64,000 nt of DNA, from assembly GCA_945897955.1 (NCBI GenBank), contig CAMDGQ010000005.1, positions 18,616 through 82,615 on the forward strand. Reading direction: 5' to 3'. The translations under genes were made by a program, and so were the position numbers. The notes below the pieces were generated by a model, which worked only from the letters and a program-made list of their open reading frames with translations, searched no databases and had not been told where the DNA came from. Position 1 is the stretch's first letter, and each line of letters opens with the position of its first letter. Positions 22,555 through 31,156 of the stretch are shown here, piece after piece. Origin of the DNA: Tepidiphilus sp. J10 (lineage in GTDB: Bacteria > Pseudomonadota > Gammaproteobacteria > Burkholderiales > Thiobacillaceae).

Positions 22555-23451
22555 TTACAAGCTGCCCAGCCAGAGCAGGCCGACAATGGATAACCACAGT
22601 AGCGCCGCGCGCCAGATCAGGGCGACTGCGGCATCGATGCTTTCCGGCCCAGGCATTTCTTCCATGCCGAGATCCGGCCGCCAAACCTCGCAGTCGGCAA
22701 GGCATATCGGACCGCCCAGTCGAATGCCCAAGGCGCCCGCCCCTGCCGCAAGCAGCACGCCCTCGCTGTCGTCACGCCAGGTCCTGGCCTGGCCGCGCCA
22801 GCATTCGGTGGCGTCCTGAAAATTGCCGACAATGGCGAAACTGAAACCCAGCGCGCGAGCCGGCATCCAGTCCATCCAGTAAACGACTTTCTGCGAGAAG
22901 GCCGAAAACACTGCTTCGCTTTGCCATTGTTCACGGCAGGAATGGCTCAGCGAATACAACGCCGCGCCTGCGGGTCCAGCCAGCCAATACCAGAACAGGA
23001 TGCCAAACAGGGTCGTCAGCGCCGATTTCAGTGTTTCTTCCAGTGTTTGTCGGACCAGATCGTCATCACTGTCGCCGGGCGCCAAGCCCGGATGCCACTT
23101 CAACAAGCTGTCACTCGCGTGCGCACGGTCGCCCGCCACCAAAGCGCGCGCGATGCTGGCGGCCTGGTAGGACGCGACACGAAAGCCGAACATGAAATAC
23201 AGCAGCACGACCTCGACCGCCCAGCCCGAAATTGTCTCGCCGCCCCCCAGACCAGCCACGGCCAGCCCCACCAGCAGCGCCGGCAACAGCGCGCCCAGGC
23301 TCCATGCCAGCAGGCCATGCTGCTCGCCGCCGGCATTGAAGTTGTCCAGCAGCCAGCGATGGCCGCGCGCGATTTCGCGCAGCGGCCATTCCGGCACCTG
23401 CGGCCGGTAATGCTGCCAGGCCAGCGCGGCAAGCGGTGCAAACAGACTCAT
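22555..23451 (-). CDS. CobD/CbiB-family membrane protein
   Basis: This 298-residue protein matches the CobD/CbiB-related family found across betaproteobacteria. It is distantly related to adenosylcobinamide-phosphate synthase, but no cobalamin genes are nearby. Four or five transmembrane segments are visible (ALLPALLVGLAVAGLGG, VVLLYFMFGFRV, LFGILFWYWLAGPAGAALY, ALLWLSIVGLLWLG). The FVVS-type catalytic region is represented by SDSLLKWHPG and LVRQTLEETLKSALTTLFGILFWY. The start at 23451 (MSLFAPLAALAWQHYRP) is the usual family start. It lies between a GyrI-like gene and the SpmAB fusion with very short gaps. Confidence 0.85.
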   Translation of the reverse strand: MSLFAPLAALAWQHYRPQVPEWPLREIARGHRWLLDNFNAGGEQHGLLAWSLGALLPALLVGLAVAGLGGGETISGWAVEVVLLYFMFGFRVASYQAASIARALVAGDRAHASDSLLKWHPGLAPGDSDDDLVRQTLEETLKSALTTLFGILFWYWLAGPAGAALYSLSHSCREQWQSEAVFSAFSQKVVYWMDWMPARALGFSFAIVGNFQDATECWRGQARTWRDDSEGVLLAAGAGALGIRLGGPICLADCEVWRPDLGMEEMPGPESIDAAVALIWRAALLWLSIVGLLWLGSL

Positions 23452-23461
23452 GTTACCGACC

Positions 23462-24007
23462 TCATGGACGCTCGACCTCGACACTGAGTTGTCCCATGCG
23501 CAATACCGAGTCCGACACTTCATAGATTTCCACCGTGGGCATGCGTATGCCCTCGCCTCGCGCTTGCAGATAGCCATCCAGCGCCGCGTAGGCGCGCCCC
23601 GGCGCAAGCATGCTGCCGGCGCGCACGCGGGCAACCAGAACCTGCCGTGCCGGAATGGTGGCTACTTCCAAGGGCAACGGGACCGTCACCCCTGGCGTCA
23701 CCAGATAGCCGGTACGCGCCTGTCGCTGACCGACATCCACCAGGTCGGGATTGGAAAACAACACCGTGATCGGATTCCCAATGGCAATGCCAGCCGCCTG
23801 CAGGACTTCACGGGCCTCCACCGCCTTGTCCGGCAGTTTCGAATAATCGCCTCGACTTTCCAGGTAGGCATAGCTATACGGACCCGCAACAGATGCTTCT
23901 ATCTGCACCGGGTTGAAACCACCCCACCAGATGTATACCAGCAGCAGGGGCAAGACGAAGGCGAGCAGAAATGGGGTGATGCCGGGCAGGAACTTCTTCA
24001 GATTCAC
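23462..24007 (-). CDS. Membrane-anchored protein with GyrI-like effector-binding domain
   Basis: The 181-residue product has one N-terminal transmembrane helix (ITPFLLAFVLPLLLVYIWWGGF). About 150 residues follow with the layout of the GyrI-like small-molecule-binding fold. These include an LQAAGIAIGNPITVLFSNP strand-loop, a central GYLVTPG strand, then TIPARQVLVARVRAGSMLAPGRAYAALDGYLQARGEG and a final PTVEIYEV. The helix orientation and export of the domain are inferred. No ligand can be assigned. It leads a compact minus-strand set with the CobD-like and SpmAB genes. The family call rests on pattern only. Confidence 0.65.
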   Translation of the reverse strand: MNLKKFLPGITPFLLAFVLPLLLVYIWWGGFNPVQIEASVAGPYSYAYLESRGDYSKLPDKAVEAREVLQAAGIAIGNPITVLFSNPDLVDVGQRQARTGYLVTPGVTVPLPLEVATIPARQVLVARVRAGSMLAPGRAYAALDGYLQARGEGIRMPTVEIYEVSDSVLRMGQLSVEVERP

Positions 24008-24115
24008 GTGACTAGACTGACTAAAAAAGACCTGTCGAAGATACTACAGATGCTCTGTTGGCTGGCTTCCTATAATCTTCGAGCACCCTCCCTTTCATGC
24101 AAAGAAGGATTTTCC

Positions 24116-25075
24116 ATGCGCGCCATCCTGCTTGTTCTAATTTCCCTCTGGTTAAGCGCGGCTGCTTGTGCAGAAGCGATATACCCCCCCGTCTCGGTCA
24201 ATGTGCGCGCAGAAAAGGTCGCGCCGCACAGTTATTACATCCCCGGACTGGACGGTGCTGCGAGCGCCCGCAATGAAGGCTTCATGTCGAATGCCGGCTT
24301 TGTCATCACGCCGGCCGGTGTCGTGGTGTTCGATACCCTGGCTTCGCCATCCCTGGCCCAGGAGATGGTCAAGCGGATACGCGAACAGACCAGGTTGCCG
24401 ATCAAGCGCGTCATCCTCAGCCACTATCATGCCGATCACTATTACGGCATGCAGGTATTCAAGGAACTTGGCGCGGAAATATGGGCGCACCAGGGCGGCA
24501 AAGGCGTGGTTGGCTCCGATGCCGCCAGGCACCGGTTCGAGCAACGCAAGGAGATACTCGGAACATGGATCAATGATCAAACCCAGCGCTTTGTAGAACC
24601 CGATCTCTGGTTATCCGGAGATACCGATTTCGAACTGGGCGGCATCCACTTCCGGTTGCGCCATGTCGGTCCCGCTCATTCCGAAGAAGACCTTGCCATG
24701 CTTGTGGTGGAAGACGGCGTGCTGTTTGCCGGTGACCTGGTTTTCAAAGGCCGGGTGCCCTACGTCGGCGACGCCGACTCGAGACTCTGGCTGAAGGCGC
24801 TGGATAAATTGATGGTGTTGAATCCAAGGTTGCTCGTCCCCGGCCATGGCGGCGCCTCAGACACGCCAATGCAGGATCTGACCCTTACCCGCGACTACCT
24901 GATGTTTTTGCGAACCGAAATGGGGCGGGCGGTCAACGAAATGGTTCCATTCGATGAAGCCTACGAAAGAACCGACTGGTCGCGCTATGCAAGCATGCCC
25001 GCATTCTTCGAAGCCAATCGGCGCAATGCTTACAACGCTTACCTGCTGATGGAGAAGGAGAGTGTCGCCAAATGA
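24116..25075 (+). CDS. Periplasmic metallo-beta-lactamase-fold hydrolase (SoxH-like)
   Basis: The 319-residue precursor carries a signal peptide (MRAILLVLISLWLSAAACAEA) and a metallo-beta-lactamase domain. Zinc ligands are SHYHADHYYG, the histidine in HVGPAHSEEDL, the aspartate in LFAGDLVFKG and the final histidine in VPGHGGASD. Exported hydrolases of this type occur beside thiol, quinoprotein or sulfur-oxidation genes (SoxH-like), but the substrate is unknown. The start is chosen because it begins the signal peptide; an open frame further upstream overlaps the divergent GyrI-like gene. Its stop overlaps the start of the cupin gene by 4 bp (ATGA). Confidence 0.88.
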   Translation: MRAILLVLISLWLSAAACAEAIYPPVSVNVRAEKVAPHSYYIPGLDGAASARNEGFMSNAGFVITPAGVVVFDTLASPSLAQEMVKRIREQTRLPIKRVILSHYHADHYYGMQVFKELGAEIWAHQGGKGVVGSDAARHRFEQRKEILGTWINDQTQRFVEPDLWLSGDTDFELGGIHFRLRHVGPAHSEEDLAMLVVEDGVLFAGDLVFKGRVPYVGDADSRLWLKALDKLMVLNPRLLVPGHGGASDTPMQDLTLTRDYLMFLRTEMGRAVNEMVPFDEAYERTDWSRYASMPAFFEANRRNAYNAYLLMEKESVAK

Positions 25076-25374
25076 GTGACTCGATCATTGTCGAGCGGCA
25101 GATCAGCATCGCCCGCCAGACAGAACTTGGCGTGCATGGCTGGCCAACCTGGAAAGATGGCACCGGAACGCGTCAACTGGACTATGACGCGGCGGAGAAA
25201 AGCTATCTGCTCGACGGATCCGCCATGCTGAGTATGCAGGATGGTGTTGAAGTCATCGTCGAAAAAGGCGATCTGGTAATCATCCCGGCCGGCAAATGCG
25301 TATGGGTCGTTCACCAGCAAGTGCGAAGGCATTACCGCTCGGATGCGCTTTCACCGGCTTGCTGCATTATTTGA
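25072..25374 (+). CDS. Small cupin-domain protein
   Basis: This 100-residue protein is a single cupin barrel. It has WKDGTGTRQLDYDAAEKSYLLDG (strand with the acidic motif), VEVIVEKGDLVIIPAGKCVWVVHQQVRRHYR (second motif) and a cysteine-containing end. It fits the (S)-ureidoglycine/EutQ-like cupin group. A metal site is not complete by eye. The start overlaps the metallo-hydrolase stop by 4 bp, so the two are almost certainly translated together and may share a pathway. The specific reaction is unknown. Confidence 0.8.
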   Translation: MSDSIIVERQISIARQTELGVHGWPTWKDGTGTRQLDYDAAEKSYLLDGSAMLSMQDGVEVIVEKGDLVIIPAGKCVWVVHQQVRRHYRSDALSPACCII

Positions 25375-25437
25375 GACGGGATGATCCGGTAACGAACGTA
25401 CCGGGATAATTCGGAATTCTGGCCAGTTGTGAACCGG

Positions 25438-25461
25438 CGACGCCTGGAAGCCCAGGCGTCG
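25438..25461. terminator. Perfect 10-bp hairpin between convergent cupin and HU genes
   Basis: CGACGCCTGG and CCAGGCGTCG pair perfectly around an AAGC loop. There is no clear T-run on either side, but the position between two converging genes suggests a bidirectional transcription end. Confidence 0.55.
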
Positions 25462-25473
25462 TATGCAATCAGA

Positions 25474-25779
25474 TTACTTTTTCTTGCCTTTGGCAGCCGG
25501 CTTCACTGGATTGGCAGCAGCGGTAAGCTTGGCGCCAGCCTTGAAACGAACAACTTTCTTGGCTTCAATTTTCATTTCCTTGCCGGTTTGCGGATTGCGG
25601 CCAGTGCGAGCCTCGCGTTGTTGAACGCTGAATGTGCCAAATCCGATGAACTGCACGCTATCCCCTTTGGCCACGGCTTCAGTGATAGCGTCGATTGCGG
25701 CACTGACAACGTCACCGGCAGTGACTTTGGAAGTACCAGCCTTTTCAGCAACGATGTCGATCAGTTCGGTCTTGTTCAT
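25474..25779 (-). CDS. HU-family DNA-binding protein
   Basis: A histone-like nucleoid protein of 101 residues. It has the HU helices MNKTELIDIVAEKAGTSK and VVSAAIDAITEAVAKGDSVQFIGFGTF, and the DNA-binding arm REARTGRNPQTGKEMKIEAKKVVRFKAG, which contains the intercalating proline. The C-terminus is extended by a Lys/Ala tail (PVKPAAKGKKK), a common betaproteobacterial variant. HU bends and compacts DNA as a homo- or heterodimer. An AGGAGAC-type site precedes the ATG at 25779; upstream in-frame ATGs give atypical leaders and are rejected. Confidence 0.96.
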   Translation of the reverse strand: MNKTELIDIVAEKAGTSKVTAGDVVSAAIDAITEAVAKGDSVQFIGFGTFSVQQREARTGRNPQTGKEMKIEAKKVVRFKAGAKLTAAANPVKPAAKGKKK

Positions 25780-26101
25780 GCATGTCTCCTGACAATGATA
25801 TGGGCGGGTAAAAGCAATTTTTTGTGGTGTTATTTTCATCAACTTCACCATCGGCGAACTCTGTTGATATTTCACCGATAGGATCGGCTACATCTGATCA
25901 ACCTGGCGGTGGCGGGTAAATGCCCCCTTACGGGTGAACCACACCGCTAGCGTAAGCGAGAAGCCGAGTTCAGAGAAGGGGCGTAACGCATAGAAACACA
26001 GAAAATCTGCTGATTTTTGCCGGAGAAACCGCAGCATCAGCAAAAAATCAGATTGGTAGAAAAAAATGACGCCAATCCCACGCAGCGCTACGCCATCAAC
26101 A
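25780..26101. other. Intergenic region upstream of HU with one inverted repeat
   Basis: No gene is supported across these 322 bases. An inverted repeat lies inside: CTGATTTTTGC at 26010-26020 and GCAAAAAATCAG at 26040-26051, with one extra A and a 19-base loop. It may form a hairpin ahead of the HU promoter or end the transcript of the DP-repeat gene. Confidence 0.5.
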
Positions 26102-26854
26102 TTAGCGCGGAACCATGGGAACGATGCCGCCAAACATGCGCGGATCAATCATGGGTATGGATGGAAACGCCTGCGGATAAGAAGGAACCATGGCGCCTGT
26201 CTGACCGCCAAAAGAAGGCATCTGCATCATGCTATTCATGGTCGGCCCATAAGATTGGGGGCTTGCCACGCTACCCATCCATTGACCATACCAATTTGGA
26301 TTGATCGGCGCAGTCGCCATGCCAAGGGTACGCGGATCAAGCGCCGCACCAGCAAATTTGAGGTAGGTGTTCGGATTCAACGCATTGAGAAGCAGCCCCA
26401 ACGCACGCGGATCCATCGGCGCCATCATCCAGCGCATCAGTTTGTTGGGATCGGTCATCACCGTGGTCGCCGCTGCAATAAACTGAGGGTCCATCAAGGC
26501 CTGCGACCAATTTGCAAGTACCACCGGATCCATCGCCTTGGCAAAATTGGAATAGGCGCGGGGGTCCATCAAGCTGGAAGTGGATTGCAAGTACAGATTG
26601 GGGTCCAGCATAGCTTTGCTGGCGGCCATCAGAAACTCGGGCTCGGACACAGTTGCCAGCGCCGCGATGAATTTTTTCGGGTCGGCCAACATGTCGCCAT
26701 TGCGGGTGAAATCAGACAAATAACTGACCCATTCAGTTGTACTTACAGGCACAGCGGCAGTTTGCGTAGTGGCTTGTGCTGGGGCATCTGCGGACAGACT
26801 CGCCATACTGTATGAAGCAAGTGCAATTGCGAGAATAGTGCGAGTGGCATTCAT
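26102..26854 (-). CDS. Secreted protein with twelve 12-13-residue DP repeats
   Basis: The 250-residue precursor starts with a signal peptide (MNATRTILAIALASYSMASL, cleaved near SADA). From about residue 57 to 199 it is an unbroken series of units of the form x-[D/N/E]-P-x(10). Prolines fall at residues 59, 72, 85, 98, 110, 123, 136, 149, 161, 174, 186 and 199, a spacing of 12 or 13. Examples are LDPNLYLQSTSSL, MDPRAYSNFAKA and MDPQFIAAATTV. A Met/Pro-rich tail follows. No enzymatic motif is visible. The regularity implies a helical repeat or solenoid-like scaffold. The start is set at the ATG before the signal peptide rather than 12 bases upstream. I recognise no named family. Confidence 0.75.
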   Translation of the reverse strand: MNATRTILAIALASYSMASLSADAPAQATTQTAAVPVSTTEWVSYLSDFTRNGDMLADPKKFIAALATVSEPEFLMAASKAMLDPNLYLQSTSSLMDPRAYSNFAKAMDPVVLANWSQALMDPQFIAAATTVMTDPNKLMRWMMAPMDPRALGLLLNALNPNTYLKFAGAALDPRTLGMATAPINPNWYGQWMGSVASPQSYGPTMNSMMQMPSFGGQTGAMVPSYPQAFPSIPMIDPRMFGGIVPMVPR

Positions 26855-27085
26855 CCTGATCTCCAATAAAATTCAATATTAACAACTGCTTATGTTTATC
26901 TCGCAAAGCGAGCGAGGCGGATTGTGCCGTTAATCGAATACAAGGTGTCAGGAAAATGGGCAGATTGAATCTGCCCTCGCAATGATCAGTTGAACAACCA
27001 TGGAAACTGGAAGCTTCCTAATGGCGTTCAGGATCATATCTATCGGATAGGTGCCGAACGTCACCTCCTGCTGTCAGAGAATCGC

Positions 27086-27114
27086 TTGACTGCGCCAGAT
27101 GCGCCACGTAGATT
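27086..27114 (+). promoter_or_regulatory. Candidate sigma70 promoter of ssrA
   Basis: TTGACT (27086-27091) and TAGATT (27109-27114) are spaced by 17 bp. Transcription would start near 27121, leaving a 45-base leader removed when the pre-tmRNA is processed. The rest of the roughly 310-base gap back to the DP-repeat gene shows no gene. Confidence 0.5.
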
Positions 27115-27165
27115 CAACAGCGCTGCTTGTATTTTCAGAGTAGATCTCCATTTAAGACGAACAAA

Positions 27166-27526
27166 GGGGGCGACCTGGCTTCGACGGGGGTCGCGAAGCA
27201 GACAAGGGCATACCGAGGACCAGTTACCTCGTAAATACATCTGGAATCTAGTAGTCGCCAACGACGAAACCTACGCTCTGGCCGCTTGACGGCTAGACTC
27301 CACACCGGTTGGTCCATGGGCCGGGCTGGGAAACCAGCAGTGGAGTCATTAACATGGACTCGCCTAGATTCGGGCTACTTGAATCAAGGTTAAATTAAGG
27401 TAGCTCGCTTGAACTCAGCCTGTCTGGCCGGCGGGGTTCAGGTTAAAACCAAATGACCAGACTAAGTATGTAGAACTTGCTGTAGAGGACTTTCGGACGC
27501 GGGTTCGATTCCCGCCGCCTCCACCA
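27166..27526 (+). ncRNA. ssrA: Transfer-messenger RNA (tmRNA)
   Basis: This one-piece tmRNA of 361 bases rescues stalled ribosomes and tags the unfinished peptide for proteolysis. The 5' GGGGGCG pairs with the 3' CGCCTCC acceptor strand, followed by an encoded CCA. The T-arm GGGTTCGATTCCC is intact. The tag frame reads ANDETYALAA and a stop (codons at 27257-27289), a form known from betaproteobacteria such as Neisseria and Chromobacterium. Several G/C-rich helices between tag and T-arm correspond to the pseudoknots. Confidence 0.97.
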
Positions 27527-27559
27527 TTTACCCATCCAACAACATCCAGCAACATCCTT

Positions 27560-27586
27560 AAACCGGCCTAAGTGCCGGTTTTTTTA
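27560..27586 (+). terminator. Rho-independent terminator of ssrA
   Basis: AAACCGGC and GCCGGTT pair around a CTAAGT loop and are followed by TTTTTTT, 34 bp after the tmRNA CCA. Confidence 0.9.
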
Positions 27587-27813
27587 TGCCTTTTTCAACC
27601 ATTGCGGGGTTACATAGGCTTACAGCCTCCAAAATTTTCGAGGGTAACAATGCGGGTAACAAGGTAACGCGGACAAAACAGCGTCCCCTATAATCGCTCT
27701 GATGTCTGATCATGCTCTCCACCGGGTTTGGGCAACAGAGCAGATGCGGCAGACCACCACGACTGCAGATTGTTTCAATCGCTTACCATGTGCTTACCGC
27801 GAAACGCAGAAGC
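27587..27813. other. Gene-free spacer after ssrA with short GGTAAC repeats
   Basis: No coding sequence is supported. GGGTAACA occurs at 27643 and 27654, with a further GGTAAC at 27663. Such motifs are often seen near integrase genes beside tmRNA, so this could be a scar of a lost element, but no integrase remnant can be read. Confidence 0.35.
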
Positions 27814-27840
27814 AAAAACGGCGACTATAGTTGTCGCCGT
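27814..27840 (-). terminator. Rho-independent terminator of tRNA-Val
   Basis: On the minus strand ACGGCGAC and GTCGCCGT pair perfectly around a seven-base loop and run into TTTTTG. It is 27 bp downstream of the tRNA 3' end. Confidence 0.85.
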
Positions 27841-27866
27841 AACCAACTGAATCCAATGGATAGTTC

Positions 27867-27941
27867 TGGTGGGCAGTACGGGGTTCGAACCTGTGACCCC
27901 CGCCGTGTGAAGGCGGTGCTCTACCACTGAGCTAACTGCCC
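27867..27941 (-). tRNA. tRNA-Val (anticodon CAC)
   Basis: The cloverleaf is complete: acceptor GGGCAGT/ACTGCCC, D-arm GCTCAGTGGTAGAGC, anticodon stem CCGCC/GGCGG with loop TTCACAC (anticodon CAC), T-arm CAGGTTCGAACCCCG-type and encoded CCA. It reads GUG valine codons. It is divergent from gltX. Confidence 0.95.
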
Positions 27942-28067
27942 TTGAACGTTGCGTTCAAAGAGGCGCGCATTCTAATGATGCGGAGATACAGGGTCAAAGC
28001 TTTTTTCCGGCGGCGAAAGCGATGAGCGCCGGGTAAAATCACAAGCTTTCGTCTTACCGCCAAGATC

Positions 28068-29480
28068 ATGGTCCGCACTCGTTTCGCTCCTTCTCCTACC
28101 GGTTATCTGCATATCGGCGGCGCTCGCACTGCTCTGTTTTCCTGGGCCTACGCCCGCAAGATGGGCGGCGAATTCATTCTGCGTATCGAAGACACCGACC
28201 TCGAACGTTCCACCCAGGCTTCCGTGCAGGCCATTCTGGATGGCATGGCCTGGCTCGGCATCGATTGGGATGAAGGTCCGTACTACCAGATGCAGCGCAT
28301 GGAACGTTACAAGGAAGTCGTCGATCAGTTGCTGGAAGAAGGCCACGCCTACTATTGCTACGCCAGCAAGGATGAGCTTGATGTGATGCGCGAGGCGCAA
28401 AAGGCGCGCGGCGACAAACCGCGATATGACGGTCGCTGGCGGCCGGAAACCGGCAAAGCCCTGCCCGTACCGCCGCCTGGTGTGATGCCGGTGATCCGGT
28501 TCAAGACGCCACAGGATGGCGTAGTCACCTTCAATGACATGATCAAGGGCCCGATCAGCGTGGCCAATGCCGAACTCGACGATTTAGTCATCGTGCGCGG
28601 CGATGGCGTGCCGACCTATAACTTCGGCGTCGTCGTCGATGATTGGGACATGCGCATCAGCCACGTCATTCGCGGCGATGACCACGTCAACAACACACCG
28701 CGCCAGATCAACATCCTGAACGCGCTGGGTGCGCCGATTCCGACCTACGCGCATGTGCCGATGATTCTCGGCAACGACGGCGAACGGCTGTCGAAGCGGC
28801 ATGGCGCGGTGTCGGTGCTGCAATATCGGGATGAAGGTGTCCTGCCGGAAGCCCTGCTCAACTATCTGGCGCGACTTGGCTGGAGTCACGGCGATGAAGA
28901 GAAATTCAGCCTCGACCAATTCGTCGAATGGTTCGATCTGGGCCACGTCAGCCACTCTGCCGCCCGTTTCGACGGCAGCAAACTGGCCTGGCTCAACCAG
29001 CAATATCTAAAGGAAGCCGACAACACGCGACTGGCCGAGTTGGTGCAACCCTTTCTGCACGCGCAGAACATCGACACCGGCAGCAACGACAACCTCGCCG
29101 GCCTGATCGGCCTGGTCAAGGAACGCGTCAACACCGTCGCAGAGCTGGCCGATGGTCTTCACATCTATTTCAAGCAAAACCTGGCCAGCGCCGATGACTT
29201 GCGGGCAAAATTACCGCGCACCGCGCTGCCCGCTTTCGAGCAACTGAAACAGGATTTCGCTACGGTGGCCTGGGAAGCCCCGGCTCTGAGCCAGTTGTTG
29301 AAGGACACCGCGCAAGCCTTCGGCCTGAAGATGGGCCAGATCGGCATGCCACTGCGCCTGATCCTGTTCGGCACTGCCCAGACTCCCGCCATCGACCAAG
29401 TGCTTGCCCTGCTTGGCCGCGACGAAACCCTACGTCGATTTGAATCTGCCTGGCCGCATATTTTGCTGGTAGTGGAGTAA
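28068..29480 (+). CDS. gltX: Glutamyl-tRNA synthetase
   Basis: A class I aminoacyl-tRNA synthetase of 470 residues that charges tRNA-Glu. The N-terminal RFAPSPTGYLHIGGARTAL holds the HIGH-type signature. The zinc-region segment follows (YYCYASKDELD, with most cysteines absent). The KMSKS-type motif is GERLSKRHGAVSV. A helical anticodon-binding C-terminus completes the expected length. The upstream 126 bp contains the divergent tRNA-Val promoter region. Confidence 0.97.
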   Translation: MVRTRFAPSPTGYLHIGGARTALFSWAYARKMGGEFILRIEDTDLERSTQASVQAILDGMAWLGIDWDEGPYYQMQRMERYKEVVDQLLEEGHAYYCYASKDELDVMREAQKARGDKPRYDGRWRPETGKALPVPPPGVMPVIRFKTPQDGVVTFNDMIKGPISVANAELDDLVIVRGDGVPTYNFGVVVDDWDMRISHVIRGDDHVNNTPRQINILNALGAPIPTYAHVPMILGNDGERLSKRHGAVSVLQYRDEGVLPEALLNYLARLGWSHGDEEKFSLDQFVEWFDLGHVSHSAARFDGSKLAWLNQQYLKEADNTRLAELVQPFLHAQNIDTGSNDNLAGLIGLVKERVNTVAELADGLHIYFKQNLASADDLRAKLPRTALPAFEQLKQDFATVAWEAPALSQLLKDTAQAFGLKMGQIGMPLRLILFGTAQTPAIDQVLALLGRDETLRRFESAWPHILLVVE

Positions 29481-29559
29481 ACCTTGGCACGACCGGTAAA
29501 ATCGCGCCTCGCGGTCAGAAATTGCGTCATCAACACATAACGAACTCAAGCACGTATTC

Positions 29560-30180
29560 ATGCCTCAAAAAATGCAACTCATTGGTTCGCTGACCAGCCC
29601 GTTTGTGCGCAAGGTTCGCATCGTCGCAGCGGAAAAGTTCATCGAATACGAACTCGTCATTGAGACCCCGTGGAGCGAGGACACGCGCGTTCCTGAATTC
29701 AACCCGCTCGGCAAAGTACCGGTCTGGGTGCAGGAGGATGGCAAAACACTGTTTGATTCGCGGGTCATAGTCGAATACCTCGAACACGTCAGCCCGGTCG
29801 GCCACCTGTTGCCGAAAGACGCACGCCCACGTATCGCGGTGAAGCGCTGGGAAGCCCTCGCCGATGGGGTCTGCGACGCTGCCGCGCTGATCTTCATCGA
29901 GCGTAAACGTGTTACCGACAAGCAGGATTCAGACTGGATCAAACGCCAGATGGCCAAAGTCGAAGCCGGCCTGAAAATGATGAGTGACGACCTCGGCAAC
30001 CAAAACTGGTGCACCGGAGAATTCTTCTGTCTGGCCGATGTCGCGGTCGGCTGTGCGCTCGGTTACCTAGAATTCCGCTTCCCGGAGATCGACTGGCGTC
30101 GCGCCCACCCCAACCTGTCCGAACTGTTCGACCGTTTGATGCAGCGCCCGGCGTTCAAGGAGACGGTGCCGGTGGCGTGA
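29560..30180 (+). CDS. Glutathione S-transferase family protein
   Basis: The 206-residue product has the two-domain GST layout. The N-terminal thioredoxin-like domain includes LTSPFVRKVRIVAAEK (active-site serine region), NPLGKVPVW with the cis-proline, and DSRVIVEYLEH, the glutathione gamma-glutamyl site. An all-helical C-terminal domain follows, with CLADVAVGCALGYLEFRFPE as the conserved N-capping segment. It resembles the YibF/beta-type enzymes of proteobacteria. The substrate is unknown; detoxification or a redox role is typical. It follows gltX by 79 bp on the same strand but is probably separately transcribed. Confidence 0.9.
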   Translation: MPQKMQLIGSLTSPFVRKVRIVAAEKFIEYELVIETPWSEDTRVPEFNPLGKVPVWVQEDGKTLFDSRVIVEYLEHVSPVGHLLPKDARPRIAVKRWEALADGVCDAAALIFIERKRVTDKQDSDWIKRQMAKVEAGLKMMSDDLGNQNWCTGEFFCLADVAVGCALGYLEFRFPEIDWRRAHPNLSELFDRLMQRPAFKETVPVA

Positions 30181-30422
30181 ACCGTAAACCGGGGTGCGGC
30201 AAGCCGCGCCAAAGCGTGAGCTTCACGCCTCAGCCCGACTTGCACGGATTCGAAATGAACCGATAGCGGACACCACGAAAAATCCGTCGCACCAGCGAAA
30301 TCAAGTTAAGTGGGCAACCGCTCAAATTGACTCGAATCAAGGTTATTTCAGCTTCCCAAAGAGCTAATTGGTTCCCGACAAGACAAATCGCAACGTTTTT
30401 CCTGTTGCATTGAGAAACTGTC

Positions 30423-30743
30423 ATGGGGGAGCTGATAGTGCAGTTGCTCGCTCGTCAAATAGGGCTGATCTGGCTATTTCCACTCGCGGCGCAAGCCAGT
30501 AACGGCCTCAACCTGATCGGCTACGGCGCCGAATGGGTGGCGCTTGGCGGCACCCATTCGGCAATCGCCGGCGACACGTCCGTGTCCAACCGTTTCATTC
30601 CAGTCGGCGGCTTCGGCCATGTGCGCCGGCCGAAAGGCTCAGACTGCGCCAGGGGCGTGGCATCCTTTGGCCAGGGTGGTGCAGGAGTCGTTTATGAAAA
30701 TCTGAATACACTGTTCGGCAGCGTCTACGAATTGTCTTCGCAG
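30423..30743 (+). pseudogene. FadL/TodX-type outer-membrane porin remnant
   Basis: The frame opens with a signal peptide ending in FPLAAQA. The mature start NGLNLIGYGAEWVALGGTHSAIAGD is the hallmark of the OmpP1/FadL/TodX hydrophobic-substrate porins. After TSVSN the sequence jumps to FIPVGGFGHVRRPKGSD and FGQGGAGVVYENLNTLFG, which in intact homologues lie many residues further on, so an internal deletion is likely. Homology stops at ELSSQV, where IS3-family transposase sequence begins. Intact relatives exceed 400 residues; about 107 remain. The gene is broken and cannot make a barrel. Confidence 0.7.
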
Positions 30744-31156
30744 GTACCGATGTGTTACGCATGGCCTGGTTCAGGCGACAGCCGGAGCCTGGGCTGATCT
30801 TCCATTCGGATCGCGGCAGCCAATATTGCAGTCATGGGTTTCAGGGCGCGCTCAAGGGCTATGGAATGCAATCCTCGATGAGCCGCAAGGGAAACTGCTG
30901 GGACAATGCGCCAACCGAAAATTTGTGGGGCCGGTTGAAGGTCGGCAGGCTGTACGGCAGGAAGTTTGCAACCCGGCGAGAGGCCATGGATGAGGTCATG
31001 GACTGGCTGACGTTCTACAACCACAAAAGATTGCACTCGACGCTGGAGTATGTCAGCCCCATGACGTTTGAGCAACGCTGGTTTGCGGCCTAGCAACAAG
31101 GCAGAAAGTCAGCATAATGGTCAGCCTATGGAGTCCGGAATTCAGGGGCAAGGTCA
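30744..31156 (+). mobile_element. IS3-family insertion sequence fragment (transposase C-terminus)
   Basis: A reading frame to 31093 encodes the last 113 or so residues of an IS3-group OrfB transposase. It has LIFHSDRGSQYCS, GNCWDNAPTENLWGRLK (the final D and E of the DDE catalytic core) and the closing FYNHKRLHSTLEYVSPMTFEQRW. The N-terminal two thirds of OrfB and all of OrfA are missing. A probable right end, CAGGGGCAAGGTCA, finishes at 31156, matching the TGACC/GGTCA ends of the family. The left junction to porin sequence is near 30744. The element is immobile alone. Confidence 0.85.

Noticed and set aside
25888..26148. 86-residue minus-strand frame upstream of HU
   Set aside because: It overlaps the well-supported DP-repeat gene end, lacks a ribosome-binding site and has no recognisable content.
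30320..30345. GAATCAAGGTTA shared with the tmRNA body, suggesting a duplicated ssrA piece
   Set aside because: Only 12 bases match and flanking sequence diverges at once, so chance is sufficient.
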